This document shows, piece by piece, positions 1 to 8,715 of a DNA stretch of 64,000 nucleotides. Location of the stretch: assembly GCF_002250115.1 (NCBI RefSeq), contig NZ_CP019985.1:3038001-3102000 (forward strand), given 5' to 3'. The notes beneath the pieces are model-generated. The model was not told where the DNA came from, made no database searches, and was given only the letters and a program-made list of their open reading frames with translations. The position numbers and the translations under genes are program-made. The number at the start of each line of letters is the position of its first letter. Position 1 is the stretch's first letter. This DNA comes from Shouchella clausii (GTDB taxonomy: Bacteria; Bacillota; Bacilli; Bacillales; Bacillaceae_D).

Positions 1-303
1 GAATCTCAGCAGCAGGAAGAAGCGCTAGCAGGCGATGACCAAGAACTAGAAGAAGTAGCACTTGAAGAGCAAGATCAAAAAGGGGAGCGAGAAGAAAATG
101 CGACGTATTTGACGAGCATGCTCAGAAATGAAGTTGAGCAATTTACAAAGTGGAAAATGTGCATCATTCAAGAAAATGAAACGCTTGACACGATTGCGGA
201 GCGGTATGAACTGTCTGCAAGCCAATTGACACGCTATAACAATTTAGCTGATGAACAGGTATCGGAAGGGCAAATTCTCTATATACCTGTGAAAGCGAAG
301 TAG
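1..303 (+). CDS. spoVID: Stage VI sporulation protein D, C-terminal part (partial)
   Basis: The reading frame is open from the first base, so the 5' end lies outside the window. The visible 100 residues start with a Glu/Gln-rich acidic stretch typical of the SpoVID middle region. They end in a LysM-like domain, with a segment reading ENETLDTIAERYELSASQL followed by N, G-Q and Y-I-P signatures. SpoVID is a spore-surface morphogenetic protein that guides coat encasement together with SafA and SpoIVA. Position just upstream of ysxE and valS matches B. subtilis and supports the call. The stop is 7 bases before the next gene, so they are probably cotranscribed. Confidence 0.85.
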   Translation, partial: ESQQQEEALAGDDQELEEVALEEQDQKGEREENATYLTSMLRNEVEQFTKWKMCIIQENETLDTIAERYELSASQLTRYNNLADEQVSEGQILYIPVKAK

Positions 304-310
304 GCAGACA

Positions 311-1189
311 ATGATTGAGCAATTGAAAGCACGCTACGGGTTTGTAGATGCCACTCTGGAAAACGATCAGCTATTGACAGACCATGGGACAAAACGGCTT
401 GAATACTGGCAGGATAAAGCGTTATTGGATTGGCATACAAATTGGCGTGACAGTTGCAGCGTCACGCCAACCGTCTTGATGGATCGCATGATTCGCACAA
501 AAGACGGAAAGCCTTTTATAAAAGTTGATGGCCGATACATCACGGTTCATGACCACATCGCCCCTAGCTGTTTGCAAAAAGGCTATGAGCAGCAATGGGG
601 CACGCTATTAGGAGCAATGGTGGCGAACGGGAGGAAGGAAAGCAAGGACAGGGAAGAAAGGGCCAAACCTTTGGAAGAACTGGAGTGCCTTCTGCCAAGC
701 CTCGAACCTGAACAGCAAAAGGTTGTAAAAGGATTGTGGAACGAAGCTGAGAAGCGGCAGGCAAAAGCTGAAAAACTAGCAAAGGAACAGAAAAAGCAAC
801 CGCTAATGGATCGGATTGAGGCGCCTGAACAGTCTGGAATCCTCTTTCATATCCTTGTAGTGAAAGGGACGACTAAGCCTCCTGAAGTAGGGTACGGTTC
901 AATGATGCGCTTTTTAAAGAACTGGTACACTGAACATGGACAAGAATCGTTTTGTGCGTTGCTCGATGCATTGGATGCACAAGCAGCACTGACAACGCCA
1001 GAAAAAAAGGCGCTGTTGGCAGAAGGGCTGCAAGTGCATGAGCTTGACCCGTTGTTGTCGTACGCATCAGGCAATCGCGACAAAGAGTTGGCAGAGTTAG
1101 TGAAACGTGCCGTTTCCGATTGGGACAAAACAAGGACGTTTGTCTCAGCATTTGCTAGTTGGCTAGATGAAAAGAGGGTGAAAGTATGA
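311..1189 (+). CDS. Unknown protein, possibly a divergent CotS/YsxE-like spore coat protein
   Basis: This 292-residue gene lies between spoVID and ysxE, where B. subtilis has no gene. The first 100 residues (GTKRL, VLMDRMIRTKDGKPF, DGRYITVHDHI) vaguely resemble the N-lobe of CotS/YsxE kinase-like spore coat proteins. No catalytic HxD or DxG motif is visible. Residues about 110-180 are rich in Lys, Glu and Gln and probably form a charged helix. The stop overlaps the ysxE start by 4 bases (ATGA), so the two are translationally coupled. A role in the spore coat is inferred from the neighbours only; the family call is tentative. Confidence 0.5.
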   Translation: MIEQLKARYGFVDATLENDQLLTDHGTKRLEYWQDKALLDWHTNWRDSCSVTPTVLMDRMIRTKDGKPFIKVDGRYITVHDHIAPSCLQKGYEQQWGTLLGAMVANGRKESKDREERAKPLEELECLLPSLEPEQQKVVKGLWNEAEKRQAKAEKLAKEQKKQPLMDRIEAPEQSGILFHILVVKGTTKPPEVGYGSMMRFLKNWYTEHGQESFCALLDALDAQAALTTPEKKALLAEGLQVHELDPLLSYASGNRDKELAELVKRAVSDWDKTRTFVSAFASWLDEKRVKV

Positions 1190-2184
1190 ATCCGCTCTAT
1201 GAAGCGATTTTGTTTTACTATGATTTACAGCCAAGAGCAATCGAGCAAGTCGGCCAGAAGTTAATCCGTGTAGAGACAGACCAAGGCATGTTTGCTTTAA
1301 AGGAGACGGATATTGACCGAATGCGCGCGGATGAATTTGTTCATGCAATCCGCAAGTTGACAAAGCTTCGTTTCAGGCAATTTATCCCTGTTCTGCCAAC
1401 GAAGTTTGGCGAGTATACGCTTTTTGCTAGAGATAAAAGCTATTATTTAATGCCGTGGGTCAATGAGGTTGACTATCATAGCCGCGTCTCGATTGAAGAA
1501 GCCATTGCAGATCATCTTGGTGTTATCCACCGCTTAACGGTAAAGACACAGCCAGCTGTAAAAGAGTCACTTGATGGATCGTGTGAACGGTTGTTGGCTC
1601 GTTGGGACAGGCATTTTTTAGAAATGTCCCGTTTTGCTGATCAAGCTGAACAGAATCGTTATATCTCGCCCTTTGAGTTAACGTTTTTAACCCATTACGG
1701 CTTGCTGGAGCAGCTTGCTGAAGGGGCGCGCAACCAGTTGGAAAAATGGTACGAAGCAACTTTAGAAAAACGTTCCTATAGAAGCGTGCTGACCCATGGA
1801 AGGCTTTCTCGTCACCATGCAATGGCGACGGACACAAACGAACTGTTGTTGTTTAACTTTGAACAAGCTAGTTTAGACACACCAGCACGGGACTTGGCCA
1901 GCTTTTGCCGACGCAGCTTTCCTTACGCATTATGGGAAGAGGATGAAGTGTTCCGTTGGTTGCACCGCTATGAGCAACATTTGCCATTGCTTGATTCTGA
2001 AAAACATCTTCTTTGTGCGTACTTACTGTATCCAGATCCAATTTATTACGCAATAGGCGATTACAGGCATGGCGGAAACGAACTCGAACAGGTCCGGCGC
2101 CTTGAGAAGCGCATCATTGCCATGCGCAAAGTTCAGCGTTTTGTTTCCAAACTTGCTCCAGCCGAAGAAAAAAAGGAAGCATAA
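1186..2184 (+). CDS. ysxE: Spore coat protein YsxE (CotS family)
   Basis: A 332-residue protein of the CotS family, which has a choline/aminoglycoside kinase-like fold without clear phosphotransfer function. Visible family features are an N-lobe strand GQKLIRVETDQGMFALKETD, the hinge-like YYLMPWV near residue 90, and the segment VLTHGRLSRHHAM near residue 200 in the position of the catalytic loop. The usual HxD is degenerate (HGRLSRHH). It is the last gene of the spoVID unit and overlaps the upstream gene by 4 bases. A strong terminator follows at once. Order spoVID-ysxE-valS matches B. subtilis. The protein is expected in the outer spore coat. Confidence 0.85.
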   Translation: MNPLYEAILFYYDLQPRAIEQVGQKLIRVETDQGMFALKETDIDRMRADEFVHAIRKLTKLRFRQFIPVLPTKFGEYTLFARDKSYYLMPWVNEVDYHSRVSIEEAIADHLGVIHRLTVKTQPAVKESLDGSCERLLARWDRHFLEMSRFADQAEQNRYISPFELTFLTHYGLLEQLAEGARNQLEKWYEATLEKRSYRSVLTHGRLSRHHAMATDTNELLLFNFEQASLDTPARDLASFCRRSFPYALWEEDEVFRWLHRYEQHLPLLDSEKHLLCAYLLYPDPIYYAIGDYRHGGNELEQVRRLEKRIIAMRKVQRFVSKLAPAEEKKEA

Positions 2185-2217
2185 GCCTTCAGTTTTCGCT
2201 CTGAAGGCTTTTTCTTT
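2185..2217 (+). terminator. Rho-independent terminator of the spoVID-ysxE unit
   Basis: An 8-bp perfect stem (GCCTTCAG at 2185-2192 with CTGAAGGC at 2201-2208) with an 8-base loop is followed by a T-rich run. It begins directly after the ysxE stop codon. Confidence 0.85.
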
Positions 2218-2433
2218 GCTACAGAAGAAAATAAACAAAAATCATGCTCCATGGAATACAGGTTGCGATTCATTTCTGGCATCCTGGCTGACAAGGGGTG
2301 TGCATTCCTTTTTTACGGTAATGCTTTGCTGCAATGTTAAGTCTTGAAAAACAATACGCTCTCCTGTTAAATGAAAGAGTCTAGATCTAAATAAAATACA
2401 ACGTTGAGGAGCAAAGGCAGGTGTCAATGAGCT

Positions 2434-3198
2434 GTGGGCAACATGTTGCGCGCAAACGATATAAGAACGAAAGCAGAGAAGCTAAGCGAAGAAAACCAAC
2501 TTCTTTTTGAAGAAGTATCAAATTATATCTATTCAGCGCCGATTTCTTCGCGGCAGGCGAATCAAGTCCTCGCTGAAATCATTGCTGAATGGCTTGAGCT
2601 GGAACAGCGCCGCCTCCCCCTTCATGTACAAAAACACAGTGTCGCTGCTTATTGTCAACAACGGCTTTCAGGTATACCGAAACAGCCCGCAAAACTGAAA
2701 GTAGCCCAAGCGCTTGCAACAGGCATGCTCATTTTGGCGGTTGCCTTTGCTGTCCAGACAATCGTCCAATTTATTGGTTTTTTTGATTCCACTGTGCAAG
2801 CGACAAAATTTTCATTGTTCCCCCTCGTGTTACTGGCTGTTTTTGGCCTTGCAGGCATCTATATGGTGCATGGCACAAAGCATAAAAAACGAGCGAACAT
2901 TTGGAAAGTAGCTGGTGGCGCAAGTCAGCTGCTCGCTGTGTTGCTGTTTTTTACAGCAATGAGGCTTTGGGATGGGCTTCTTACAGTGACATTGGACTTC
3001 CCGAGTAGCCTGTTGTTCCTTGTGTTGTCCGTTGTCGGCTGGTTTGGCGCGAGGCGCCTTAAACACGTTTTAGAGGAACAACAGGAACAAACGCAAGATC
3101 GGCAAATGCCGGTAGTCTTGCCACCGCCACCACACGCTACAGCCACTTTAAAAAATGCGCAGGAAGAGGCAGAAAAACAAAACAATAATAACAGTTAA
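2434..3198 (+). CDS. DUF1129-like membrane protein
   Basis: The 254-residue protein has an N-terminal soluble helical part (residues 1-85). Its segment EENQLLFEEVSNYI and following residues resemble the HAAS/DUF1129-type domain of Firmicutes. Four hydrophobic segments follow at about 88-118, 125-147, 157-182 and 190-210, then a polar tail rich in Gln, Glu and Asn. Function is not known. The start is uncertain: neither the GTG at 2434 nor the ATG at 2443 has a good ribosome binding site, and the nearest purine-rich stretch (2405-2410) is rather far upstream. The 3' end overlaps the opposite-strand gene by 51 bases. The 249 bases before the gene hold only the ysxE terminator. Confidence 0.7.
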   Translation: MGNMLRANDIRTKAEKLSEENQLLFEEVSNYIYSAPISSRQANQVLAEIIAEWLELEQRRLPLHVQKHSVAAYCQQRLSGIPKQPAKLKVAQALATGMLILAVAFAVQTIVQFIGFFDSTVQATKFSLFPLVLLAVFGLAGIYMVHGTKHKKRANIWKVAGGASQLLAVLLFFTAMRLWDGLLTVTLDFPSSLLFLVLSVVGWFGARRLKHVLEEQQEQTQDRQMPVVLPPPPHATATLKNAQEEAEKQNNNNS

Positions 3199-3360
3199 CA
3201 CAATCAAATCAAACGTAGTCGGAAAAAAGAGCGTGCGCAGAAGTTGGAAAACAATAATAGGCGGCAGCACTTGCAGCAAAATGTTTTTAAATCCCCACCC
3301 CTTTTTCGGCGGACCTTTTGGCGGGTAAGGAGGTGGGAAGCCCCGAAACCGTTTAGCCAT
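3148..3360 (-). CDS. Small Pro-rich membrane protein
   Basis: A 70-residue protein with a short Arg/Pro/Gly-rich head (PPPYPPKGPPKKGWG) and two hydrophobic stretches forming one or two membrane segments. I chose the ATG at 3360 rather than 3366 because AGGAGG at 3374-3369 lies 8 bases before 3360 but only 2 bases before 3366. The last 51 bases overlap, tail to tail, the 3' end of the DUF1129-like gene. Similar small PPP-headed membrane proteins seem familiar from Bacillaceae, but no function is known to me. Confidence 0.65.
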   Translation of the reverse strand: MAKRFRGFPPPYPPKGPPKKGWGFKNILLQVLPPIIVFQLLRTLFFPTTFDLIVLTVIIVLFFCLFLRIF

Positions 3361-3467
3361 GTTCATGACCTCCTGTGAATGGTTTGCAATAGTTTATGCA
3401 ATCATTGCCTATTTGCGTGCTCCAAGAAAGGCTTCGTATAAAAAACGATTATCCGGCAAAGCTGTTA

Positions 3468-3496
3468 TTGACGATTGCACTGGCAAACGGTAAAAT
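3468..3496 (+). promoter_or_regulatory. Sigma-A-type promoter for valS
   Basis: TTGACG at 3468-3473 and TAAAAT at 3491-3496 are separated by 17 bases. They stand just before the T-box leader, giving a predicted transcript start near 3503. Confidence 0.65.
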
Positions 3497-3502
3497 ACGG
3501 AC

Positions 3503-3753
3503 ATATCCTAAAAAAAGCGATGAGCAGGAAGAGTAAAATGGCTGTGCCTCAAGAGAGGGAAACCAAGGCTGGAAGTTTCCTAGGCTACAAGCGTTTGAAG
3601 GTCGCCTGTGAGCTGTTCCGCTGAACGAGTTAGTAAGCGGAATCGGTTTTTGACCGTTACAAAAAAGTCGAGCTGCACGGACACAAGTATGCCGTGAACA
3701 AAGGTGGCACCGCGAACACTCCCTTCGTCCTTTGAGATGAACGGGGGTTTTTT
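3503..3753 (+). promoter_or_regulatory. T-box riboswitch leader of valS
   Basis: The leader holds the conserved T-box sequence (AGGTGGCACCGCG, 3702-3714), which pairs with the acceptor end of uncharged tRNA. It is followed by an imperfect terminator hairpin and a T run (about 3717-3753). The AGTA-type and GAGAGG-type stem I elements are visible at 3530-3560. A GTC triplet at 3601-3603, after GAAG on the 3' side of stem I, is the likely specifier codon. It would read tRNA-Val, in agreement with the downstream gene. Uncharged tRNA-Val should cause readthrough into valS. The specifier assignment is inference from sequence position, not from a folded structure. Confidence 0.88.
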
Positions 3754-3773
3754 TACGTGAAGGAGGATAAAAA

Positions 3774-6416
3774 ATGGAAGAACAGCACTCGATGCCAACT
3801 AAGTATGATCCAAGCGCAACCGAAAAAAAATGGTATGCGTATTGGCTCAAAGGAAAATTTTTTGAGGCGACAGGTGATCCTGACAAACAACCTTACTCGA
3901 TTGTCATCCCGCCCCCAAATGTAACAGGCAAACTTCATCTAGGGCATGCTTGGGATGCGACCATTCAAGATATCTTGGCACGGACGAAACGGATGCAAGG
4001 GTACGACACGCTGTGGCTGCCTGGAATGGACCATGCAGGCATTGCTACGCAAGCAAAAGTAGAGGGGAAACTCAGGGAACAAGGCATCTCTAAATACGAC
4101 CTTGGCCGCGAGGCGTTTTTAGAGAAATCATGGGAGTGGAAAGACGAATACGCTAAGTTTATACGGGAGCAATGGGCAAAAGTCGGCATTTCCGTCGACT
4201 ATAGCCGCGAACGGTTTACCCTTGACCAAGGGCTGTCCGATGCGGTAAAAGAAGTATTTGTTAGTCTTTATAACAAAGGGCTTATTTATCGAGGCGAATA
4301 TATCATTAACTGGGATCCGCAAACAAAAACGGCTCTGTCTGATATTGAAGTCATTTACAAGGATGTCCAAGGGGCGTTTTACCACATGAGCTATCCCATT
4401 AGCGACGGAAGCGGTTCAATCGAAATTGCTACGACACGGCCAGAAACAATGCTAGGTGATACAGCTGTCGCTGTGCATCCTGATGATGAACGGTACCAGC
4501 ATTTAATTGGAAAAATGGTCAAATTGCCAATTGTAGGAAGAGAGATTCCGATTATTGCCGATGATTATGTAGATCGTGAATTTGGATCTGGCGCTGTCAA
4601 GATTACGCCTGCCCACGATCCTAATGATTTTGAAATTGGCAACCGCCATAACTTGCCTCGTGTCCTTGTCATGAATGAAGACGGCACGATGAATGAAAAA
4701 GCAGGAAAGTATGAAGGAATGGATCGTTTTGAGTGCCGGAAGCAGATTGTCAAAGATTTGCAAGCACAACAAGTTCTTTTCAAAATTGAAGACCATCTCC
4801 ATTCTGTCGGCCATTCAGAACGTAGCGGCGCTGTAGTAGAGCCATACTTATCAACACAGTGGTTTGTGAAGATGCGTCCGCTAGCAGAAGAGGCATTGAA
4901 GCTTCAAGAACAAGCGGACACAAAAGTGACATTTGTGCCGCAACGGTTTGAACAGACGTATATACGCTGGATGGAAAACATCCGTGATTGGTGTATTTCG
5001 AGACAGCTATGGTGGGGTCACCAAATTCCAGCCTGGTACCATAACGAAACAAACGAAATTTATGTTGGCAAAGAGCCTCCTCGTGACAGCGAAAACTGGC
5101 GTCAAGATGAAGACGTCCTTGATACTTGGTTTAGCTCTGCACTCTGGCCTTTTTCAACAATGGGCTGGCCTGACGAGGAAGCGCCTGACTATAAGCGTTA
5201 CTACCCGACTAATGTATTAGTGACAGGCTATGACATTATTGCATTCTGGGTATCGCGCATGATTTTCCAAGGCAAAGCCTTTACTGGCCAACGGCCATTT
5301 AAAGACGTGCTTATTCACGGTCTGATTCGTGATGCTGAAGGAAGGAAGATGAGCAAATCTCTTGGCAATGGTGTCGATCCGCAAGAGGTGATTGACAAGT
5401 ATGGCGCCGATTCTTTGCGTTTCTTCTTGGCAACAGGGAGCACACCTGGAAACGATTTGCGCTTTTACTGGGAAAAAGTCGAGTCGACTTGGAATTTTGG
5501 CAATAAAATTTGGAATGCTTCCCGGTTTGCCTTAATGAACATGGACGGTTTCTCTTATAGCGACATCGATATGAACCAAGAAAAGTCAATTGCGGACAAG
5601 TGGATTTTAACGCGTTTGCAAGAAACGGTAGAATCGGTTACTCGATTAATCGATGCTTATGAATTCGGCGAAGCTGGAAGAGTACTCTATGCTTTCATTT
5701 GGGACGATGTATGTGATTGGTACATTGAAATGGCTAAGCTCGCCCTTTATGGGGAAAATGAGCAAGCAAAACAGGCAACTCGTTCTGTGCTAGCCTATGC
5801 CCTTGACCACACGATGCGTATGCTCCATCCGTTTATGCCGTTTATTACGGAAGAAATATGGCAGCACCTTCCTCATGAGGGCGAATCGATTACAGTTGCC
5901 AACTGGCCAGTGTATGATCAATCTCTTGTTTTTGAGGAAGCTGTAGAAGACATGGAGGCACTCAAATCGCTTATTCACGCCATCCGGACAACACGCTCGG
6001 AACTAAATGTGCCAATGAGCAAACAAATTGAGCTAAAGATCCGTCCGCAAGACGAACAAATGGCGGCACGGCTCCAAAGAGGGGTCGCTTATATTGAAAA
6101 GTTTGCCAACCCAAGTTCACTCGATATAGCGGTCGATTTGGCTACACCAGAAAAGGCTATGTCCCATGCACTATCGGGAATGGAACTATTCTTGCCGTTG
6201 GCTGGCATGCTTGACTTAGATAAAGAAGTGGCGCGGTTAGAAAAAGAACTAGATAAGTTAAACAAGGAAGTTGAACGGATTGAGAAAAAGTTAAACAACC
6301 AAGGCTTTCTTGCAAAAGCGCCGTCCCATGTCGTAGAAGAGGAAAAAGCCAAACAGCAAGATTACGCAGCGAAGCGGCAAACGGTGATTGAGCGCATCGC
6401 TGAATTGAAGGCATAA
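3774..6416 (+). CDS. valS: Valine--tRNA ligase
   Basis: An 880-residue class I aminoacyl-tRNA synthetase that charges tRNA-Val. The HIGH motif reads HLGH at residues 55-58 after PPPNVTG. The KMSKS motif is at 525-529. The CP1 editing domain lies between (about 190-350, with [15 protein letters not shown]). The anticodon-binding domain and a C-terminal coiled coil rich in Glu and Lys (about 810-880) complete the usual ValS architecture. The length is normal. A good ribosome binding site (AAGGAGG) precedes the ATG. Expression is controlled by the T-box leader directly upstream, and a terminator follows the gene. Confidence 0.98.
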   Translation: MEEQHSMPTKYDPSATEKKWYAYWLKGKFFEATGDPDKQPYSIVIPPPNVTGKLHLGHAWDATIQDILARTKRMQGYDTLWLPGMDHAGIATQAKVEGKLREQGISKYDLGREAFLEKSWEWKDEYAKFIREQWAKVGISVDYSRERFTLDQGLSDAVKEVFVSLYNKGLIYRGEYIINWDPQTKTALSDIEVIYKDVQGAFYHMSYPISDGSGSIEIATTRPETMLGDTAVAVHPDDERYQHLIGKMVKLPIVGREIPIIADDYVDREFGSGAVKITPAHDPNDFEIGNRHNLPRVLVMNEDGTMNEKAGKYEGMDRFECRKQIVKDLQAQQVLFKIEDHLHSVGHSERSGAVVEPYLSTQWFVKMRPLAEEALKLQEQADTKVTFVPQRFEQTYIRWMENIRDWCISRQLWWGHQIPAWYHNETNEIYVGKEPPRDSENWRQDEDVLDTWFSSALWPFSTMGWPDEEAPDYKRYYPTNVLVTGYDIIAFWVSRMIFQGKAFTGQRPFKDVLIHGLIRDAEGRKMSKSLGNGVDPQEVIDKYGADSLRFFLATGSTPGNDLRFYWEKVESTWNFGNKIWNASRFALMNMDGFSYSDIDMNQEKSIADKWILTRLQETVESVTRLIDAYEFGEAGRVLYAFIWDDVCDWYIEMAKLALYGENEQAKQATRSVLAYALDHTMRMLHPFMPFITEEIWQHLPHEGESITVANWPVYDQSLVFEEAVEDMEALKSLIHAIRTTRSELNVPMSKQIELKIRPQDEQMAARLQRGVAYIEKFANPSSLDIAVDLATPEKAMSHALSGMELFLPLAGMLDLDKEVARLEKELDKLNKEVERIEKKLNNQGFLAKAPSHVVEEEKAKQQDYAAKRQTVIERIAELKA

Positions 6417-6426
6417 CGCATTTTTT

Positions 6427-6455
6427 AGCCCAGCGGCCGTTCGCTGGGTTTTTTT
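6427..6455 (+). terminator. Rho-independent terminator after valS
   Basis: A 9-bp stem (6427-6435 with 6442-6450, one G-T pair) encloses a 6-base loop and is followed by a T run. Confidence 0.85.
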
Positions 6456-6469
6456 CAAACAGACTGATT

Positions 6470-7792
6470 ATGAAAGCGGGGATGGAAGTGAAAACAGCAG
6501 AGGAAGCAGTACAATGGGTGCATTCGCTATTGCCGTTTGGCATAAAGCCAGGATTAAAGCGGATGGAATGGATGCTTGAAGCATTAGGCCACCCAGAACA
6601 AAAGCTAACGGCCGTCCATGTCGCTGGCACCAACGGAAAAGGTTCGACTGTCAGTTTTTTACGTCACATCCTTACAGCGGACGGCTTTTCAGTCGGCACG
6701 TTTACATCGCCTTACATTGAACAGTTTTCAGAGCGCATTTCGGTAAACGGTGTGCCCATTTCCGATCATGACTTGCTTCAAGCTGCCAAGCGCCTAAAGC
6801 CGATTGTCGAGGAAGTGGCACAGTCTGACCTCGGGTCGCCAACAGAGTTTGAAGTGCTAACGGCGATGATGTTTTACCACTTTGCCGAAGTCGCTAAACC
6901 GGACATTTGTTTAATTGAAGTCGGCCTAGGTGGCAGACTCGATTCCACCAATGTGGTGATGCCTGTTTTATCGATTATCACCATGATTGGTCACGACCAT
7001 ATGCACATTCTCGGCGATACACTTGCGGAAATTGCCTATGAAAAAGCGGGCATTATTAAGCCAGGCGTTCCGGTTATTTCAGGGGTAGAAGGGGAAGAAG
7101 CGTATACAGTTATTTCCGAGACAGCTCGCCAAATAGGAAGTCCCTTGCACCAGTTAAATGAAACGTTTTTTGTCGAGAGCCTCCAAGGACGAACGTTTAC
7201 ATACAAAGAGGAAAGGGGCGAGGAAGCCGTTCGTTATCAAGCCGGGCTCTACGGGGCACACCAACATAAAAATGCCGCGCTTGCTCTTAAAGCAGTTTCG
7301 TTGCTCAGCAATTCACTGAAGCGGCAGGTCGGGAAGGAAGCTAAGGAAACCGGGATTGCCAACACGAGTTGGCCAGGAAGGTTTGAAATTATCCAAGTTA
7401 ATCCACCAATCGTCTTAGACGGAGCTCATAATGAAGAAGGCTTTTTAGCCCTAACAACTGCTTTACAAGAACGTTTTAGCGACAAGAACATCTATGTATT
7501 GCTTGCATCGACAAAAGAAAAAGACATGAATGTGTTGCTAAAGTCGTTTACAACAAGCGGCCTTGAAATGACATTTTCGTTCACAAACTTTGATTTCCAC
7601 CGTGCTGCCAATGCTGAAGACCTATTCAAACAAGCACCTGTCAAGCGAAAGCAAGTAGCAGCTGATTGGCAAAAAGCGCTCAAAACGATGATGGAAAACC
7701 TTGGCGAGCAAGATGTCCTTGTTGTGACAGGCTCCCTTTACTTTATTTCAGCCGTACGGCAATCGTTGGCTTCTCACAAAGAAGGCATGTGA
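6470..7792 (+). CDS. folC: Bifunctional folylpolyglutamate synthase/dihydrofolate synthase
   Basis: A Mur-ligase-family enzyme (440 residues as drawn) that adds glutamate to dihydropteroate and to folates in the cytoplasm. The ATP-binding P-loop is GTNGKGS at residues 53-59. The family segments TSPYIEQFSERI, EVGLGGRLDSTN and LDGAHN are all present. The start is uncertain: the ATG at 6470 has no ribosome binding site. GGGG at 6478-6481 would serve better for the GTG at 6488, giving a protein 6 residues shorter. Position between valS and comC is as in B. subtilis. Confidence 0.95.
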   Translation: MKAGMEVKTAEEAVQWVHSLLPFGIKPGLKRMEWMLEALGHPEQKLTAVHVAGTNGKGSTVSFLRHILTADGFSVGTFTSPYIEQFSERISVNGVPISDHDLLQAAKRLKPIVEEVAQSDLGSPTEFEVLTAMMFYHFAEVAKPDICLIEVGLGGRLDSTNVVMPVLSIITMIGHDHMHILGDTLAEIAYEKAGIIKPGVPVISGVEGEEAYTVISETARQIGSPLHQLNETFFVESLQGRTFTYKEERGEEAVRYQAGLYGAHQHKNAALALKAVSLLSNSLKRQVGKEAKETGIANTSWPGRFEIIQVNPPIVLDGAHNEEGFLALTTALQERFSDKNIYVLLASTKEKDMNVLLKSFTTSGLEMTFSFTNFDFHRAANAEDLFKQAPVKRKQVAADWQKALKTMMENLGEQDVLVVTGSLYFISAVRQSLASHKEGM

Positions 7793-7937
7793 CGTACTTA
7801 TAATGGAGCAGGCTTTCATTTGCGGCTCGTCTAACACGAGTAAAAAATGGCGATATTCACTAGAAGATTGAAACATTTTTGCAGGAATTAGGCTATTTTC
7901 GTCGAAAAACGAAGACGAAAAGGAAGGAGAGGTGAAG

Positions 7938-8657
7938 ATGTCTCTCGTCATATCCTGTTATGCTGCTATTTGTGGAGGGCTAATTGGTTCTTACCTCCAT
8001 GTAGCGGCAACACGGGTGCCACTGCGCTTAAGTTTTTGGGGACGGTCGCGCTGTGAGGGCTGCCGCCGTGTATTAGGGCCGTCTGAGTTGATTCCAATTG
8101 TTTCGTATGTCATCCAATCTGGAAAATGCAAACATTGCCGAATGCCTCTTTCCATCTCCTATCCACTTATCGAAATCGCCAGCGCTTGTATGTATTTGCT
8201 TGCCTGGCTTTTGATAGGTCTTCGCCTTGAATTGATTGTTTCCATCCTTCTCATCGCTATGCTTCTCTTAGTGTCAATGACTGATTATAGCCGGATGATG
8301 GTCCCGAATATGGTGTTGTTGTTTTTTGCCATTCCTCTTGTTTTTTTGCGCGTGTGTGTCGTCCCAGTACCGTTTTCGTTGCTTAGTGCAATCAGTACAG
8401 CAATGATGCTTCTTATTCTCGTAGCTGCGTGCCTCAATGGAAGCATGGGCGGTGGCGATTTGAAATTATTTGTCGTGCTTGCTTTTGTGCTGGGGCCAAA
8501 GCTGTTTTTGCCTATGCTCGCTTGTTCTGCCTGTTTGGCTTTATTATTTGTAGGAACGAAAACGGTAGTAGGAAAATTTGTACCAAACACGGCAATCCCT
8601 TTTGCGCCATTTATCAGTGCAGCAGCATTGCTTGTTTATTTTGCGGCTGGGATTTGA
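7938..8657 (+). CDS. comC: Prepilin peptidase ComC (A24 family)
   Basis: A 239-residue polytopic membrane aspartic protease that cleaves and N-methylates ComG-type prepilins of the DNA-uptake pseudopilus. Two CxxC pairs in the first cytoplasmic loop (CEGC and CKHC) form the usual zinc site. The catalytic aspartates lie in MTDYSRMMVPN and in the GxGD-type GGGDLKLF. I start at the ATG at 7938, with AGGAGAGG six bases upstream. A GTG at 7932 sits too close to that ribosome binding site. The 145-base gap upstream was examined for a ComK box and none fitted. The spoIIB gene follows 58 bases later, as in B. subtilis. Confidence 0.93.
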   Translation: MSLVISCYAAICGGLIGSYLHVAATRVPLRLSFWGRSRCEGCRRVLGPSELIPIVSYVIQSGKCKHCRMPLSISYPLIEIASACMYLLAWLLIGLRLELIVSILLIAMLLLVSMTDYSRMMVPNMVLLFFAIPLVFLRVCVVPVPFSLLSAISTAMMLLILVAACLNGSMGGGDLKLFVVLAFVLGPKLFLPMLACSACLALLFVGTKTVVGKFVPNTAIPFAPFISAAALLVYFAAGI

Positions 8658-8715
8658 TCGTTCTAAAAAATAGACAAGCCTCATATAGATAAAAGCAGAG
8701 AGGGGTGTATAAAAA

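Noticed and set aside
311-1189. Toxin, immunity or defence role for the gene between spoVID and ysxE
   Set aside because: Nothing beyond its novelty supports this; coupling to ysxE points to the spore coat.
2069-2347. 92-residue frame crossing the end of ysxE
   Set aside because: It overlaps ysxE and its terminator and has no start signal.
7793-7937. Possible ComK box before comC
   Set aside because: AT-rich runs are present but none gives the AAAA-N5-TTTT pair at the required spacing; the nearest match is in the opposite order.
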